Source of the DNA: Acidobacteria bacterium UBA2999
GTDB taxonomy: Bacteria > Acidobacteriota > Vicinamibacteria > Vicinamibacterales > UBA2999
Length of the DNA stretch: 23,823 bases
Reading direction: 5' to 3'
Assembly (NCBI GenBank): GCA_002346475.1
Contig: DDZV01000003.1
Span: 1-23,823, forward strand
Below the pieces are notes generated by a model. It was not told the origin of the DNA. It made no database searches and saw only the letters and a program-made list of their open reading frames with translations. The position numbers and the translations under genes are program-made. This document shows positions 1-8,963 of the stretch, one piece after another. Each line of letters opens with the position of its first letter. Position 1 is the stretch's first letter.

Positions 1-43
1 CTGATTACAAATCAGCTGCTCTACCGGACTGAGCTACACCAGC
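1..43 (-). tRNA. tRNA-Thr (UGU), 5' part, cut by window edge
   Basis: Read on the minus strand, this has a 7-base acceptor strand beginning GCTGGTG, then TA, a D arm with GCTC/GAGC around the AGTCCGGTA loop, and an anticodon arm whose 7-base loop TTTGTAA centres on TGT. UGU decodes threonine. The window stops within the anticodon 3' stem, so the variable loop, T arm and 3' acceptor are not seen. It lies 103 bases downstream of rlmB on the same strand and seems to have its own promoter. Confidence 0.88.
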
Positions 44-57
44 CAGACAAAAGGACT

Positions 58-88
58 ATGGTAGCATGCTTTATGCCAACTCCGTCAA
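58..88 (-). promoter_or_regulatory. Candidate promoter of tRNA-Thr
   Basis: On the minus strand there is a TTGACG -35-like hexamer (83-88) and a TACCAT -10-like hexamer (58-63), preceded by TG one base upstream (extended -10). The spacer is 19 bases, longer than ideal. The -10 ends about 14 bases before the mature tRNA 5' end, a distance typical of tRNA promoters. Seen by eye only. Confidence 0.4.
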
Positions 89-146
89 GACCTAACCATA
101 GTAAATACTGAGCAAAAAGCCCCTTATTAAGACGTTCCCCTATCGA

Positions 147-878
147 CTATTCGACACTGCTTTGTCCTAAACTGCGTTGTCGAACCGCCTCAAACAAAGC
201 AATCCCAGCCGCAACAGATACATTTAGACTGTTAATCTGACCTTTCATGGGAATCGTTGCTAACCGATCACATCGTGAACGAACAAGGTGTCTCAAACCA
301 TGACCCTCAGCCCCCACGACAATCGCCGAGGGCAAGCCCCAGTCGACTAAGTTGTAGGATAACGAAGCGTCAGACGCAAGACCGACCGTCCAAACTCCGG
401 CAGTCTTTAGCTCCTCAATAGCTCGAGCAATGTTTACAACAGTTGCAATTCGAAGATGTAAGATAGCACCAGCAGAGGCTTTACCGACCACCCCAGTTAA
501 AGATGCTGAACGTCTTTTTTGAATTATGATTCCGTCAGCCCCAACAGCCTCAGCTGTTCTGAGGATAGCACCAACATTATGTGGGTCTTCAATATTATCA
601 AGTACAACAATGAGCGCTGGACTTGCGGCAGCCTGAAGAAGATCTGAAACAGTGTAGTTGTCGACTGCAATGATCTCAGCTGTCACACCCTGATGCACAC
701 CTTGTTTAGATTCGCGATCGAGTACCCCAGCAGATACATGTTTAACTCTAATTCCTCTCTCAGTTGCTAAATCAAGCAACTGCTTCATCCGAGTCCCACC
801 ATGAGATTCAAAGTGCACTTCTTGTACACGACCAGACCGGAGTGCTTCAAGAACGGGATTGAAACCGTAAATAATCAC
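147..878 (-). CDS. rlmB: 23S rRNA (guanosine-2'-O-)-methyltransferase RlmB (TrmH/SpoU family)
   Basis: This protein of 243 residues is a SPOUT-class methyltransferase that puts a 2'-O-methyl group on a conserved guanosine of 23S rRNA, using S-adenosylmethionine. An N-terminal substrate-binding domain (about 1-75) begins with the family's YGFNPVLEAL segment. The trefoil-knot catalytic domain shows the three SpoU motifs: NIEDPHNVGAILRT (95-108), VVGAEGHGL (187-195) and IPMKGQINSLNVSVA (209-223). Length is normal for RlmB. The start is GTG, overlapping the gltX stop as GTGA, so the two are probably translationally coupled. A related TrmH-family rRNA or tRNA methylase is possible, but the YGFNPV start favours RlmB. 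Confidence 0.93.
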   Translation of the reverse strand: MIIYGFNPVLEALRSGRVQEVHFESHGGTRMKQLLDLATERGIRVKHVSAGVLDRESKQGVHQGVTAEIIAVDNYTVSDLLQAAASPALIVVLDNIEDPHNVGAILRTAEAVGADGIIIQKRRSASLTGVVGKASAGAILHLRIATVVNIARAIEELKTAGVWTVGLASDASLSYNLVDWGLPSAIVVGAEGHGLRHLVRSRCDRLATIPMKGQINSLNVSVAAGIALFEAVRQRSLGQSSVE

Positions 879-2407
879 GAGAGACTCTTCATCATGGCAA
901 GAAAAGACTCAGCACGTTCACATGCTCCAGAGATCCGACAAATCCCAGATTCCACTGGCAACTCAGCACCCTGCTCCATCGCCGGCACAGCAACATCAAG
1001 CTCCATGCCAGAAGTCTCACCAGTAAGCGCAATTCGAATAGGATGAAACAAGGCTCGTCCCTTATTGCCAGTCCGCTTACGTATACTGGCTGAAACTTCA
1101 CGGAAAGCATCACGATCAAGTAATCGACCACGCTTACATAATTCATCCACTAACACATCAATGACCTGGCGTGTCGCTGGCTCTTCTATTTCTCTCCGAA
1201 TATCTTGATCTTGCATTGCACGCTCTACCGAGTAGTCAAACAAGAAAGTAAGTCGATCGGGAATCTGTTCCAAGCGGTCAACAGAAGACGCCACAGAAGG
1301 TATGAAACACTCCAAAAATGAAAAATCACTTGACGTCAATTCAGATGAGAGCCAATCCTTGCTTCGCAAATAAATCACGGCACTTCTAGTAATTAACGAC
1401 GGTTCTGCCTCCTTCAGATAGTGCCTATTAACCCACGCGAGTTTTTCAATGTCGAAGACGCCGGCACTCCGCCGAGTAGCGTCAAGTTGAAACCGTTGTG
1501 CTAAATCATCAAGCGGAAGAAGCTCTTTGTCTTCCCCAGGTGACCAACCAATGAGCGCGAGATAATTTGTTAAAGCCTCAGGCATGTACCCTTGAGCCCG
1601 AAAAGCAGCAACTGAAACTGTGCCATGGCGTTTTGAAAGCGGACTATGATCAGCACCCATCACAAGAGAAGCATGTGAAAAAATAGGTGGCGTCCAACCA
1701 AAAGCTTTGTACAGCAAAAGTTGTCGTGGAGTATTTGAAATATGATCCTCGCCACGAATTACATGTGTGATTTCCATTAAAGCATCGTCAATAACAACTG
1801 CAAAGTTGTACGCCGGAACACCCTCTGACCGCATTAACACAGGATCGCCAATCACTGCTGTGTCAAAATGTACTGTTCCACGAACCGCATCACAAAAACT
1901 GACCTCTTTGTGTGCAGGCACTCGAAATCGAATCGCTGCAGGAGCACCAGCGTCAAGTCTAGCCTGCACATCCTGAGACTGTAATTGTCGACAAGTCCCT
2001 GGATACATGAGCGGACGGCCTGCTTGAAGCGCAGCACGGCGATTTGTTTCAAGCACCGCTTCTGAGCAAAAGCAGTAGTACGCTAATTTCTGATCTACCA
2101 ATTTCTTAGCATAGTCACGATAGAGGTCTAAACGCTCAGACTGACGGTACGGTCCCTTGTCACCTCCAACCTCAACACCCTCAGTCCAGGTCAATCCCAA
2201 CCAGCGAAGATCTTCAAGGATTGCAAGCTCTGATTCTTTAGTTGAACGATCACGATCTGTATCCTCAATACGTAAAACAAGAGTCCCACCGTGCCTCTTG
2301 GCCCATAACCAGTTAAATAATGCGGTCCTTGCATTACCAACGTGGAGGTTTCCAGTAGGACTCGGTGCAAATCTGACACGTACCGAGGTCGCCTCAACAG
2401 ATGTCAC
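875..2407 (-). CDS. gltX: Glutamyl-tRNA synthetase
   Basis: This class I aminoacyl-tRNA synthetase (510 residues) charges tRNA-Glu with glutamate in the cytoplasm. The N-terminal Rossmann fold carries FAPSPTGNLHVGN, the HIGH-motif equivalent (about 13-25), and the KMSKS equivalent SPLSKRHG (255-262). Between them, Cys112, Cys114 and Cys139 sit at the usual zinc-site positions, but the residue two after Cys139 is Gln rather than a typical ligand, so zinc binding is uncertain. The C-terminal third is the helical anticodon-binding region. The start is GTG, overlapping the ispDF stop as GTGA, and the gene's own stop overlaps the rlmB start the same way. Whether it also charges tRNA-Gln cannot be told from this window. 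Confidence 0.96.
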   Translation of the reverse strand: MTSVEATSVRVRFAPSPTGNLHVGNARTALFNWLWAKRHGGTLVLRIEDTDRDRSTKESELAILEDLRWLGLTWTEGVEVGGDKGPYRQSERLDLYRDYAKKLVDQKLAYYCFCSEAVLETNRRAALQAGRPLMYPGTCRQLQSQDVQARLDAGAPAAIRFRVPAHKEVSFCDAVRGTVHFDTAVIGDPVLMRSEGVPAYNFAVVIDDALMEITHVIRGEDHISNTPRQLLLYKAFGWTPPIFSHASLVMGADHSPLSKRHGTVSVAAFRAQGYMPEALTNYLALIGWSPGEDKELLPLDDLAQRFQLDATRRSAGVFDIEKLAWVNRHYLKEAEPSLITRSAVIYLRSKDWLSSELTSSDFSFLECFIPSVASSVDRLEQIPDRLTFLFDYSVERAMQDQDIRREIEEPATRQVIDVLVDELCKRGRLLDRDAFREVSASIRKRTGNKGRALFHPIRIALTGETSGMELDVAVPAMEQGAELPVESGICRISGACERAESFLAMMKSLS

Positions 2408-3573
2408 ACTAAGCCTCTATTGCCGATCAATACGACCGCATGAGCTGCAATTGATTTTCCAAGACCCATAGAATCCATGCCTTCATTCGTCTTGCCCTTA
2501 ATACTGACTTGGCCCGCTTCAACTCCCAGAGCTTTAGCTACATTTGCGCACATACCTGTGACAAATGGGCTTAGCTTTGGCTGCTCTGCCACTATTGTGA
2601 CGTCAACGTTAAAAACAGCAAATCCTTCAGACTTTACAAGTAATGACACACGACTTAATAAATCCAGGCTATTTGCATTCTTCCAAACAGGGTCAGTATC
2701 TGGAAAATGCTGTCCTATATCCCCCTGACCGGTTGCCCCAAGCACAGCATCCGTCACAGCGTGACAAACCACATCAGCATCAGAATGCCCTTGCAGTCCT
2801 TTATCAAAAGGGATCGTGACACCTCCGAGAATTAATTGTCGCTTTGGAACAAGTTGGTGCAAATCGTAGCCATGACCAACCCTAAAGCTATTAGTCTGAT
2901 TGTCGAGAATTGCTTTTGCCATTACCAAATCCTCAGGTGTTGTAATTTTGATATTCCGTGGATCCCCCTTAACTACCTGGACCTGATGCCCTGCTCGTTC
3001 AACCAAAGCTGCTTCATCGGTTATCTCTAAATCACGGATGTTCAAAGAAAGTGCGGTACGTAGAACAGAAGTCTGGAAAGCCTGAGGAGTTTGAGCCAAG
3101 ACAATCTCCTCCCGGAGTAAAGTGTCATCAATGAAACCATCTGCTCTAACCTTTTTAATTGTGTCATTAGCTGGCAACCCCGCAATTGCTGCGCCAGTTT
3201 TATTAGCAACATTAATCGTACTGGCAATCAATTCCTCAGATACAAAAGGCCGTACAGCGTCGTGAATTACAACTACCTCTGAATTTTCATTTATCTGCTC
3301 GAAAGCATTGCGCACCGAGTCTTGGCGACGAACTCCACCAGTAACGATGGAAACACTTGGATTGTTTTCGATGTAATCAGGAGGAGATTCAGCTAACTCT
3401 CTTGGTAGAGCTACAACCACATCAGTCACATGCGGTGAGCGCAAAAATGCCTGAAGACTCCTCTGCAGAATAGACTGGCCAGCCAGCTTCAACATCTGCT
3501 TCGGGTATATGAAGCCAAGGCGTTTGCCTTGGCCAGCAGCAACAATAATCGCAGTAACGTGTAAGTTTGTCAG
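2404..3573 (-). CDS. ispDF: Bifunctional IspD/IspF of the MEP isoprenoid pathway, start codon unresolved
   Basis: This is a fusion of IspD, which makes CDP-methylerythritol from MEP and CTP, and IspF, which forms MEcPP; both act in the non-mevalonate pathway. The IspF half shows GYDLHQL, HSDADVV and GKTNEGMDSMG. The IspD half shows GGVRRQDSV and HDAVRPF. The first ATG (3493-3495) falls after the CTP-binding loop. Sequence upstream in the same frame encodes HVTAIIVAAGQGKRLG and then PKQ (about 3561-3496), which belongs to IspD. The frame stays open to a TAA at 3628-3630, but between there and 3495 there is no ATG, GTG or TTG. The end given, 3573, is a CTG; ATT codons at 3576 and 3582 are alternatives. 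The true start is unknown. The stop overlaps the gltX start. Confidence 0.9.
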   Translation of the reverse strand: MTNLHVTAIIVAAGQGKRLGFIYPKQMLKLAGQSILQRSLQAFLRSPHVTDVVVALPRELAESPPDYIENNPSVSIVTGGVRRQDSVRNAFEQINENSEVVVIHDAVRPFVSEELIASTINVANKTGAAIAGLPANDTIKKVRADGFIDDTLLREEIVLAQTPQAFQTSVLRTALSLNIRDLEITDEAALVERAGHQVQVVKGDPRNIKITTPEDLVMAKAILDNQTNSFRVGHGYDLHQLVPKRQLILGGVTIPFDKGLQGHSDADVVCHAVTDAVLGATGQGDIGQHFPDTDPVWKNANSLDLLSRVSLLVKSEGFAVFNVDVTIVAEQPKLSPFVTGMCANVAKALGVEAGQVSIKGKTNEGMDSMGLGKSIAAHAVVLIGNRGLV

Positions 3574-3703
3574 AATTGAAATAAATTCTACCCGACGTGA
3601 CGGGTTCCTAAGAATGAACTTGTAAACTTAATTATTTATTCAACGATTGAATGAACAGCCACAATGATATCTAGTCAGAACAAGAAACTCACTTCTATAC
3701 AAC

Positions 3704-4423
3704 CTAAAAATCTAACTCTACATACTTGCGTACAGTCTCTCGCACTTGTTCCGCAAATTCACGTGGGTCAACATTGGCAAGTGAAGCAGTTTCAATTGGT
3801 TCATGCACAAGCAGTTTGACCTTTCCAGGCTGAACCATCAAACGTCCCTTTAACATAATATGACGACTCTCAATGATAGATACCGGCACAACTGAAATTC
3901 CTGCTTCTAATGCTAAATGAAAACTGCCTCCTTTAAAACGCCCGACTTTCCCATCAAGACTCCGCGTCCCCTCAGGAAAAACGATTAAAGACAACCCGCC
4001 AGACGTCAGACGCGATGCCCAACCAAACACGGCTTTTCCTGGGCGAGTACGATCTACCAACATATGACCAGTGCGTCTTAGGTGCCAACCAAGAAAAGGT
4101 ATCCTTCCGAGCGAACGTTTAGCAATAATCCGTAGTTGGTACGGTATTGAAGAAAAAATGACAGGGATGTCGTAAATACTTTGATGATTCGAAACAAAAA
4201 CATAGGTTCGTCCAGGCGTGAGTCGCTCAAGGCCTTCAACATCAACCTGTACACCTGTTGTCCGTAGAATTAACCATGCCCATGTACGCGCACACCAATG
4301 CGCACTGTATCCACGCTTATCAAACAAGCTCAGTCCAAGCGAGCAAGTGCCAAGGAGAATTGTGTACAAACCGATAGCGGGAATCAGGAAAAACACGGTC
4401 CGCCACCAATGCAAAGATGACAT
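3704..4423 (-). CDS. plsC: 1-acyl-sn-glycerol-3-phosphate acyltransferase (PlsC family)
   Basis: This protein of 239 residues probably transfers an acyl chain to lysophosphatidic acid to make phosphatidic acid in the inner membrane. It shows the acyltransferase motif I NHxxxxD as NHQSIYD (79-85) and motif III FPEGTRS (149-155). An N-terminal hydrophobic segment (about residues 8-33) would anchor it to the membrane. The start is ATG with no clear Shine-Dalgarno sequence. It follows radA after 36 bases and precedes ispDF, with the AT-rich stretch 3631-3703 between. Another lysophospholipid acyltransferase with a different acceptor cannot be excluded. Confidence 0.88.
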   Translation of the reverse strand: MSSLHWWRTVFFLIPAIGLYTILLGTCSLGLSLFDKRGYSAHWCARTWAWLILRTTGVQVDVEGLERLTPGRTYVFVSNHQSIYDIPVIFSSIPYQLRIIAKRSLGRIPFLGWHLRRTGHMLVDRTRPGKAVFGWASRLTSGGLSLIVFPEGTRSLDGKVGRFKGGSFHLALEAGISVVPVSIIESRHIMLKGRLMVQPGKVKLLVHEPIETASLANVDPREFAEQVRETVRKYVELDF

Positions 4424-4459
4424 ACAGAACTTGAAACTTAGAACTGCTTTAAAGAAAAA

Positions 4460-5839
4460 TCAAGGAAACAAAATCTCTAATGCCTCTTCAAGTGTTCGTA
4501 CTCCAATACATTCCTGGGATACTTCCTTACGAGAAGCTTGTTCAGTATTCACAGCAGGCATTACAATTCTAGCAAAACCCATCTGTATTGCCTCGCGTAC
4601 ACGTAATCCTGCCTGAGGAGCACCACGGATCTCTCCACTTAATCCCACTTCACCGAACAGAGCGATATCTGACTTGAGACCACGATTACGCACACTTGAT
4701 ACAACTGCAGCTACCACGCTGAGATCGGCTGCCGTTTCATCGACATTCATACCACCCGCAACGTTGACATAGACATCCTCACCAATCAAATTTAAACCGA
4801 TTCTCTTCTCAAGTACCGCGAGAAGCATCGATAGTCTACTCTGATCGATCCCAACAGCTGTCCGGCGAGCATTCCCAAAAGTACTGGTACTGACAAGCGC
4901 TTGTACCTCTAGCAACATAGGTCGAGACCCCTCTACACAGCAAAGCACTGCTGACCCAGGTGAACCTAATGCCCGCTCTGACAGAAACAGTGCTGAAGGA
5001 TTTGGCACAGCGTGAAGACCACGCTCTGTCATTTCAAAAATACCTAACTCACTGACTGGACCAAACCTATTCTTAACAGCTCGAACAACACGATAAGTAT
5101 GATCACGATCACCCTCGAAATAAAGCACGGTGTCTACAACATGCTCAAGCACTTTCGGGCCAGCCAGACTTCCATCTTTTGTGACATGCCCAACAAGTAT
5201 TGTCGGAATATTCTTTGCTTTCGAAACAAATAGTAGCTGTGTAGCCGCTTCCCTGACTTGCCCAACACTGCCAGGTGCTGATTGGAACTTCGTTGAAAAA
5301 ACAGTTTGAATTGAATCAACGATAACCAACGAAGGCTTAAGACGTGCAATATGCTCCACAATACTTTCAATGCATGTTTCTGATAGTAAGTAGAGAGGCG
5401 TCTTACCAACACCAAGGCGATCACCACGACTCTTAATTTGATGCTCTGATTCCTCACCAGACGCATAAAGTACGGGTCCTACAGATTCTGAAAAATGTGC
5501 TGCCGCTTGGAGTAGAAGGGTTGATTTTCCAATGCCCGGTTCCCCGCCAAGTAAAATCAGTGACCCAGGAACAACACCTCCACCAAGCACACGATCAAAT
5601 TCATCTATACCTGTCGGAAGCCTGGTCGCACTGTTTACCTCAACTTCTTCCATTAACTGTGGTGTGGAAGACTCGAGACTTCTTGTGTATTGATGCCCTA
5701 CTGATTCTAACGATGAATCTTTAATCTGTTCCTCTACAAATGTATTCCAAGCTCCACAGTCAGTACATCGACCCATCATCTTTAGCGACTGGGCACCGCA
5801 TGCCTGACAAACAAAGACTGATTTATTAGTGATCCTCAC
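4460..5839 (-). CDS. radA: DNA repair protein RadA
   Basis: This RecA-related ATPase (459 residues) helps process recombination intermediates and branch migration. An N-terminal zinc ribbon has two CxxC pairs (Cys11/Cys14 and Cys25/Cys28). Walker A is GGEPGIGKST (98-107), the RadA-specific KNRFG motif is at 256-260, and the C-terminal third is the Lon-protease-like domain without a protease active site. I chose the GTG at 5837-5839, which overlaps the alr stop as GTGA and gives MRITNKSVFVCQACG, the usual RadA beginning. A longer frame to 5893 would add 18 residues overlapping alr and unlike the family. Confidence 0.95.
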   Translation of the reverse strand: MRITNKSVFVCQACGAQSLKMMGRCTDCGAWNTFVEEQIKDSSLESVGHQYTRSLESSTPQLMEEVEVNSATRLPTGIDEFDRVLGGGVVPGSLILLGGEPGIGKSTLLLQAAAHFSESVGPVLYASGEESEHQIKSRGDRLGVGKTPLYLLSETCIESIVEHIARLKPSLVIVDSIQTVFSTKFQSAPGSVGQVREAATQLLFVSKAKNIPTILVGHVTKDGSLAGPKVLEHVVDTVLYFEGDRDHTYRVVRAVKNRFGPVSELGIFEMTERGLHAVPNPSALFLSERALGSPGSAVLCCVEGSRPMLLEVQALVSTSTFGNARRTAVGIDQSRLSMLLAVLEKRIGLNLIGEDVYVNVAGGMNVDETAADLSVVAAVVSSVRNRGLKSDIALFGEVGLSGEIRGAPQAGLRVREAIQMGFARIVMPAVNTEQASRKEVSQECIGVRTLEEALEILFP

Positions 5840-7026
5840 GACTGTAAATATTGTCGCTCGATTCTTGAACCTAGACGGCAAAGAATTTCCCAAGGAATGG
5901 TGCCAATTGCTTCAGCCATCTCACGAGCATCAATGGTCTGCCAACTTTCATGTCCCTGCTGGCCGATAATTACTACTTCATCACCTGGCTGCACTCCGCA
6001 GTTGGTCACGTCTACCATCATCATATCCATACTGATAGCCCCAACTATTCGCACCCTATTGCCTCGGATCAAGACATCCCCGTGTCCAGACAGGCGTGTA
6101 TCAACACCATCAGCGTAACCAGCTGGAATAACGGCAATACTCATAGGTGTATCTGCACGATAGCCCCATCCGTAACCAGTACCTTCCCCAGAACGGAGCC
6201 CTTTAACCGCAACAACCCTACTAGTCAGTGACAGAACTGGACGCAGAAGCTTGGTTGCACTCTTAAAAAAGGTTTGGAAGCCTTCCTCCTGAAGTTGACT
6301 CATAGGACTTGTCCAGTTCAGGGGTGGCACAATACCGTATAAGAGCAACCCAGGTCTGACCGCGTCATACCATACACGTGAATCCCGTAACAATGCAGCA
6401 CTATTCGCCGCGTGGCATATCTTTGGCGCTCCCCCAAGTTTACGGACAATAGAAACTGCTTGGTCAAATCGCAAGCGCTGCTCGTTGAATAATTCCGTGT
6501 GAGAATCATCAGCCGTAGCAAAGTGAGTGTAGACAGCTTCAAGATTTAAATTTTGACTGGCTAGAAGTGAAGGTAGTGTTTCCTCTAGGTTGTCATATCT
6601 GAATCCTAGACGGTGCATACCGGTATCAACCTTCAGGTGGTACCCGATTACAACACGTAATCGTGATGCTGCCGACTGAACTGCTTCAGCTGCTGCCGGA
6701 GAAGAAATTGTCGGTGTCAACGAATACTCAAACAAACCATCTAGATCGCTAACACTTAAGGCACCAAAAACTAAAATTGGGACAGTAACACCCGCTTGTC
6801 GTAATACAACACCTTCTTCAATATCAGCACAAGCCAACATTCTTGCACCGGCATCTTGTAACGCTAATGCTACTTGTTCGGCACCATGCCCATAGGCATT
6901 TGCCTTTACAACTGCCACTAGGTGTGGAAATGACTGCCCGCTGTTACCCTCAACAAACTGTCTAACAGCTAAGAAGTTATCTCGTAGCGCACCCAAGTCG
7001 ACATGTGCAACGGTACTTCGAATCAA
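5836..7026 (-). CDS. alr: Alanine racemase
   Basis: This PLP-dependent enzyme (396 residues) converts L-alanine to D-alanine for peptidoglycan. The PLP lysine is Lys41 in VVKANAYGHG, and the second catalytic base is expected at Tyr285 in GTGYGWGY. PAGYADG (301-307) and the GAISMDMMMVDVT stretch are family signatures of the C-terminal beta domain. The start is TTG, overlapping the dnaB stop as TTGA; this keeps the family N-terminus (AHVDLGALRDN). The stop overlaps the radA GTG. Length is slightly above the common 360-380 residues because of an insert near 235-265. Confidence 0.95.
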   Translation of the reverse strand: MIRSTVAHVDLGALRDNFLAVRQFVEGNSGQSFPHLVAVVKANAYGHGAEQVALALQDAGARMLACADIEEGVVLRQAGVTVPILVFGALSVSDLDGLFEYSLTPTISSPAAAEAVQSAASRLRVVIGYHLKVDTGMHRLGFRYDNLEETLPSLLASQNLNLEAVYTHFATADDSHTELFNEQRLRFDQAVSIVRKLGGAPKICHAANSAALLRDSRVWYDAVRPGLLLYGIVPPLNWTSPMSQLQEEGFQTFFKSATKLLRPVLSLTSRVVAVKGLRSGEGTGYGWGYRADTPMSIAVIPAGYADGVDTRLSGHGDVLIRGNRVRIVGAISMDMMMVDVTNCGVQPGDEVVIIGQQGHESWQTIDAREMAEAIGTIPWEILCRLGSRIERQYLQS

Positions 7027-8381
7027 ACCTCTAAGCCCTGAGCAAAATTTGCAAAGCGTGTCTGCTTATCAAGAAAGACTAGCTTGACGGTGCCAGTTGG
7101 ACCGTTCCGTTGTTTAGCTAAAATCAACTCTGCGATCCCTGAACTCTCATCCTGTTTATCAAGATTCTTTTTATATGCATCTTCACGGAAAATAAGTGCC
7201 ACAACGTCTGCGTCCTGCTCAAGCGCTCCAGATTCACGAAGATCAGAAAGCTGTGGACGACGATCAGAACGGGCTTCTGGAGCACGACTCAGTTGTGACA
7301 AGACAACGATAGGTATATTAAGTTCCTTCGCAAGACCTTTTAGGGATCTTGAGATAGACGCTAACTCCAGTGTTCGGTTCTCAAATCGCCCACGCCCTGT
7401 CATCAATTGAATATAGTCAATTACCAAGAGACTTAAACCATGTTCCGCTTGCAACCTTCTGGCCTTTGCCCTCATTTCCATGACACCAATATTTGCTGTA
7501 TCGTCAACAAACAGACGCATAGCACTTAAAGTCTCAATAGCCTGCGATATTCGACCATAGTCTTTCTTTTTAATATTTCCACTCATCAGTTCGTGACTAT
7601 CGATCTGTGCCTCTGCAGTCAAAAGTCTTAAAAAAAGACTCTCTTTTGCCATTTCGAGACTAAAGAACCCAACAGCCATATTTGACTGCAAAGCAACATA
7701 CTGCGACACGTTTAAAGCAAGACTTGTCTTCCCCATCGATGGACGCGCAGCAATAATGATCAACTCGCCATTCTGGAATCCACGAGTCATTCCATCTAAA
7801 TCAGCAAAGCCAGTTGGAACACCCGTAACCAAGCGCTTTTGTTCAAACAGTGCTTCAATCTTCGGGAAGGTCTCTTTTACCAATTCACGCATTGGCACAA
7901 ACCCAACACGCAAGCGTTCATCTGCTACCCCGAAAATTGCACTTTCTGCTTCGTCAAGGATTAGATCAGATTCCTGGCTGGCTTCGTAAGCATTGGTCAA
8001 GATTTTGTTTGCTGCAAAAATTAGATTGCGAAGCGTGGATTTTTCTTTAACAATTTTTGCGTAGTATTCAACATTCGTCGCACGAGGCACGCCATCAGCA
8101 AGAGAAGCTAAGTACGCTGGCCCGCCAATTTCATCAAGTTCTCCAGAACGCTGCAACTCTTCCTTTAGAATGATAAAGTCGATTGCTTGACTGCGCTCAT
8201 GAAGAGCACTCATGCATTCGAAAATACGGCGATGTGCATCACGAAAAAAGTCGTTAGGATTGATAACCTCAGAAGCAAGATCTAAGGCCTCGCTATTAAC
8301 AAGGATCGCGCCGAGTACAGACCTTTCGGCGTCGAGGTTATGCGGAAGAGTACGCTCCGTGCTGGCGGGGACATCTACCAT
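7023..8381 (-). CDS. dnaB: Replicative DNA helicase DnaB
   Basis: This hexameric 5'-3' helicase (452 residues) drives the replication fork. The N-terminal DnaG-interacting domain begins with LPHNLDAERSVLGAIL (about 12-27). The RecA-like domain holds Walker A ARPSMGKTS (212-220), Walker B-type DYIQLM (322-327), LSQLSR, and the arginine-finger region near SDLRESGALEQDADVV. No intein interrupts the usual insertion sites. The start is ATG at 8379-8381. It follows rplI after about 100 bases, in which a possible promoter is seen, so dnaB may have its own transcript in addition to read-through from the ribosomal genes. Confidence 0.97.
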   Translation of the reverse strand: MVDVPASTERTLPHNLDAERSVLGAILVNSEALDLASEVINPNDFFRDAHRRIFECMSALHERSQAIDFIILKEELQRSGELDEIGGPAYLASLADGVPRATNVEYYAKIVKEKSTLRNLIFAANKILTNAYEASQESDLILDEAESAIFGVADERLRVGFVPMRELVKETFPKIEALFEQKRLVTGVPTGFADLDGMTRGFQNGELIIIAARPSMGKTSLALNVSQYVALQSNMAVGFFSLEMAKESLFLRLLTAEAQIDSHELMSGNIKKKDYGRISQAIETLSAMRLFVDDTANIGVMEMRAKARRLQAEHGLSLLVIDYIQLMTGRGRFENRTLELASISRSLKGLAKELNIPIVVLSQLSRAPEARSDRRPQLSDLRESGALEQDADVVALIFREDAYKKNLDKQDESSGIAELILAKQRNGPTGTVKLVFLDKQTRFANFAQGLEV

Positions 8382-8414
8382 TAGAAAATTCGTTGGTGGA
8401 TTTCAAAGAAACGG

Positions 8415-8423
8415 AGTGTAACA
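8415..8423 (-). promoter_or_regulatory. Candidate extended -10 promoter upstream of dnaB
   Basis: On the minus strand TGTTACACT (8415-8423) matches an extended -10 element (TG-N-TACACT), 33 bases before the dnaB ATG. No convincing -35 hexamer lies at the right spacing. A perfect TATAAT occurs further upstream (8467-8472), also without a good -35. Either could give dnaB a secondary transcript inside the cluster. Confidence 0.3.
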
Positions 8424-8484
8424 GAAATTTTGAATCTCAGGTAATAACTATGCCTTACACACCGCGATTATAAGTCTGGTAGGT

Positions 8485-8934
8485 TTAGATCTCCTCTTTG
8501 TTAATCTGCACTTTAAGTGAAACGTCAACTTCCTGGTGCAATCTTAAACGGATGGTATGTTCCCCAAGTGTTTTAAGGGGTTCAGGCAAGACTAATTTTC
8601 GCTTGTCGATTTCAAAACCCTTATCTTTAAGCACATCAGCAATATCGGTAGCTGTGACAGAACCATAGAGCTGTTCAGTATCACCCACACGTCGTACTAA
8701 AACCACCTCAACAACTGCAAGCTTTGAAGCTATCGCCTCAGCCTGACTTTTCGCTTCAGCCTCGCGTGCCTCGACAATGTGCCGTTCCCGTTCAACGTGT
8801 CGCTTGTTTCCTTCAGTGACAGGCAGGGCTAATTTTCTAGGAAGAAGATAATTCCTGCCATATCCATCGGAAACTTTTACAATGTCACCTCGTTGGCCAA
8901 GGTTATCTACATACTCCCGAAGAATAACTTCCAT
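8485..8934 (-). CDS. rplI: 50S ribosomal protein L9 (bL9)
   Basis: The protein has 149 residues, the usual size for bL9, which binds 23S rRNA near the base of the L1 stalk. The N-terminal rRNA-binding domain shows MEVILREYVDNLGQRGD and the signature DGYGRNYLLPRKLA (about 23-36). A long connecting helix (about 42-75, rich in Glu, Ala and Arg) leads to the C-terminal domain. The start is ATG with GAGGG about 8 bases upstream. It follows rpsR after 29 bases, in the classic rpsF-rpsR-rplI order. Confidence 0.97.
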   Translation of the reverse strand: MEVILREYVDNLGQRGDIVKVSDGYGRNYLLPRKLALPVTEGNKRHVERERHIVEAREAEAKSQAEAIASKLAVVEVVLVRRVGDTEQLYGSVTATDIADVLKDKGFEIDKRKLVLPEPLKTLGEHTIRLRLHQEVDVSLKVQINKEEI

Positions 8935-8963
8935 AAGTATTTCCCTCTTATTACCTCTAGCTT

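Noticed and set aside
3638..3652. ATTCAA-ACG/CGT-TTGAAT type hairpin upstream of ispDF
   Set aside because: It is AT-rich with a 3-base loop and no supporting context; may be chance in an AT-rich gap.
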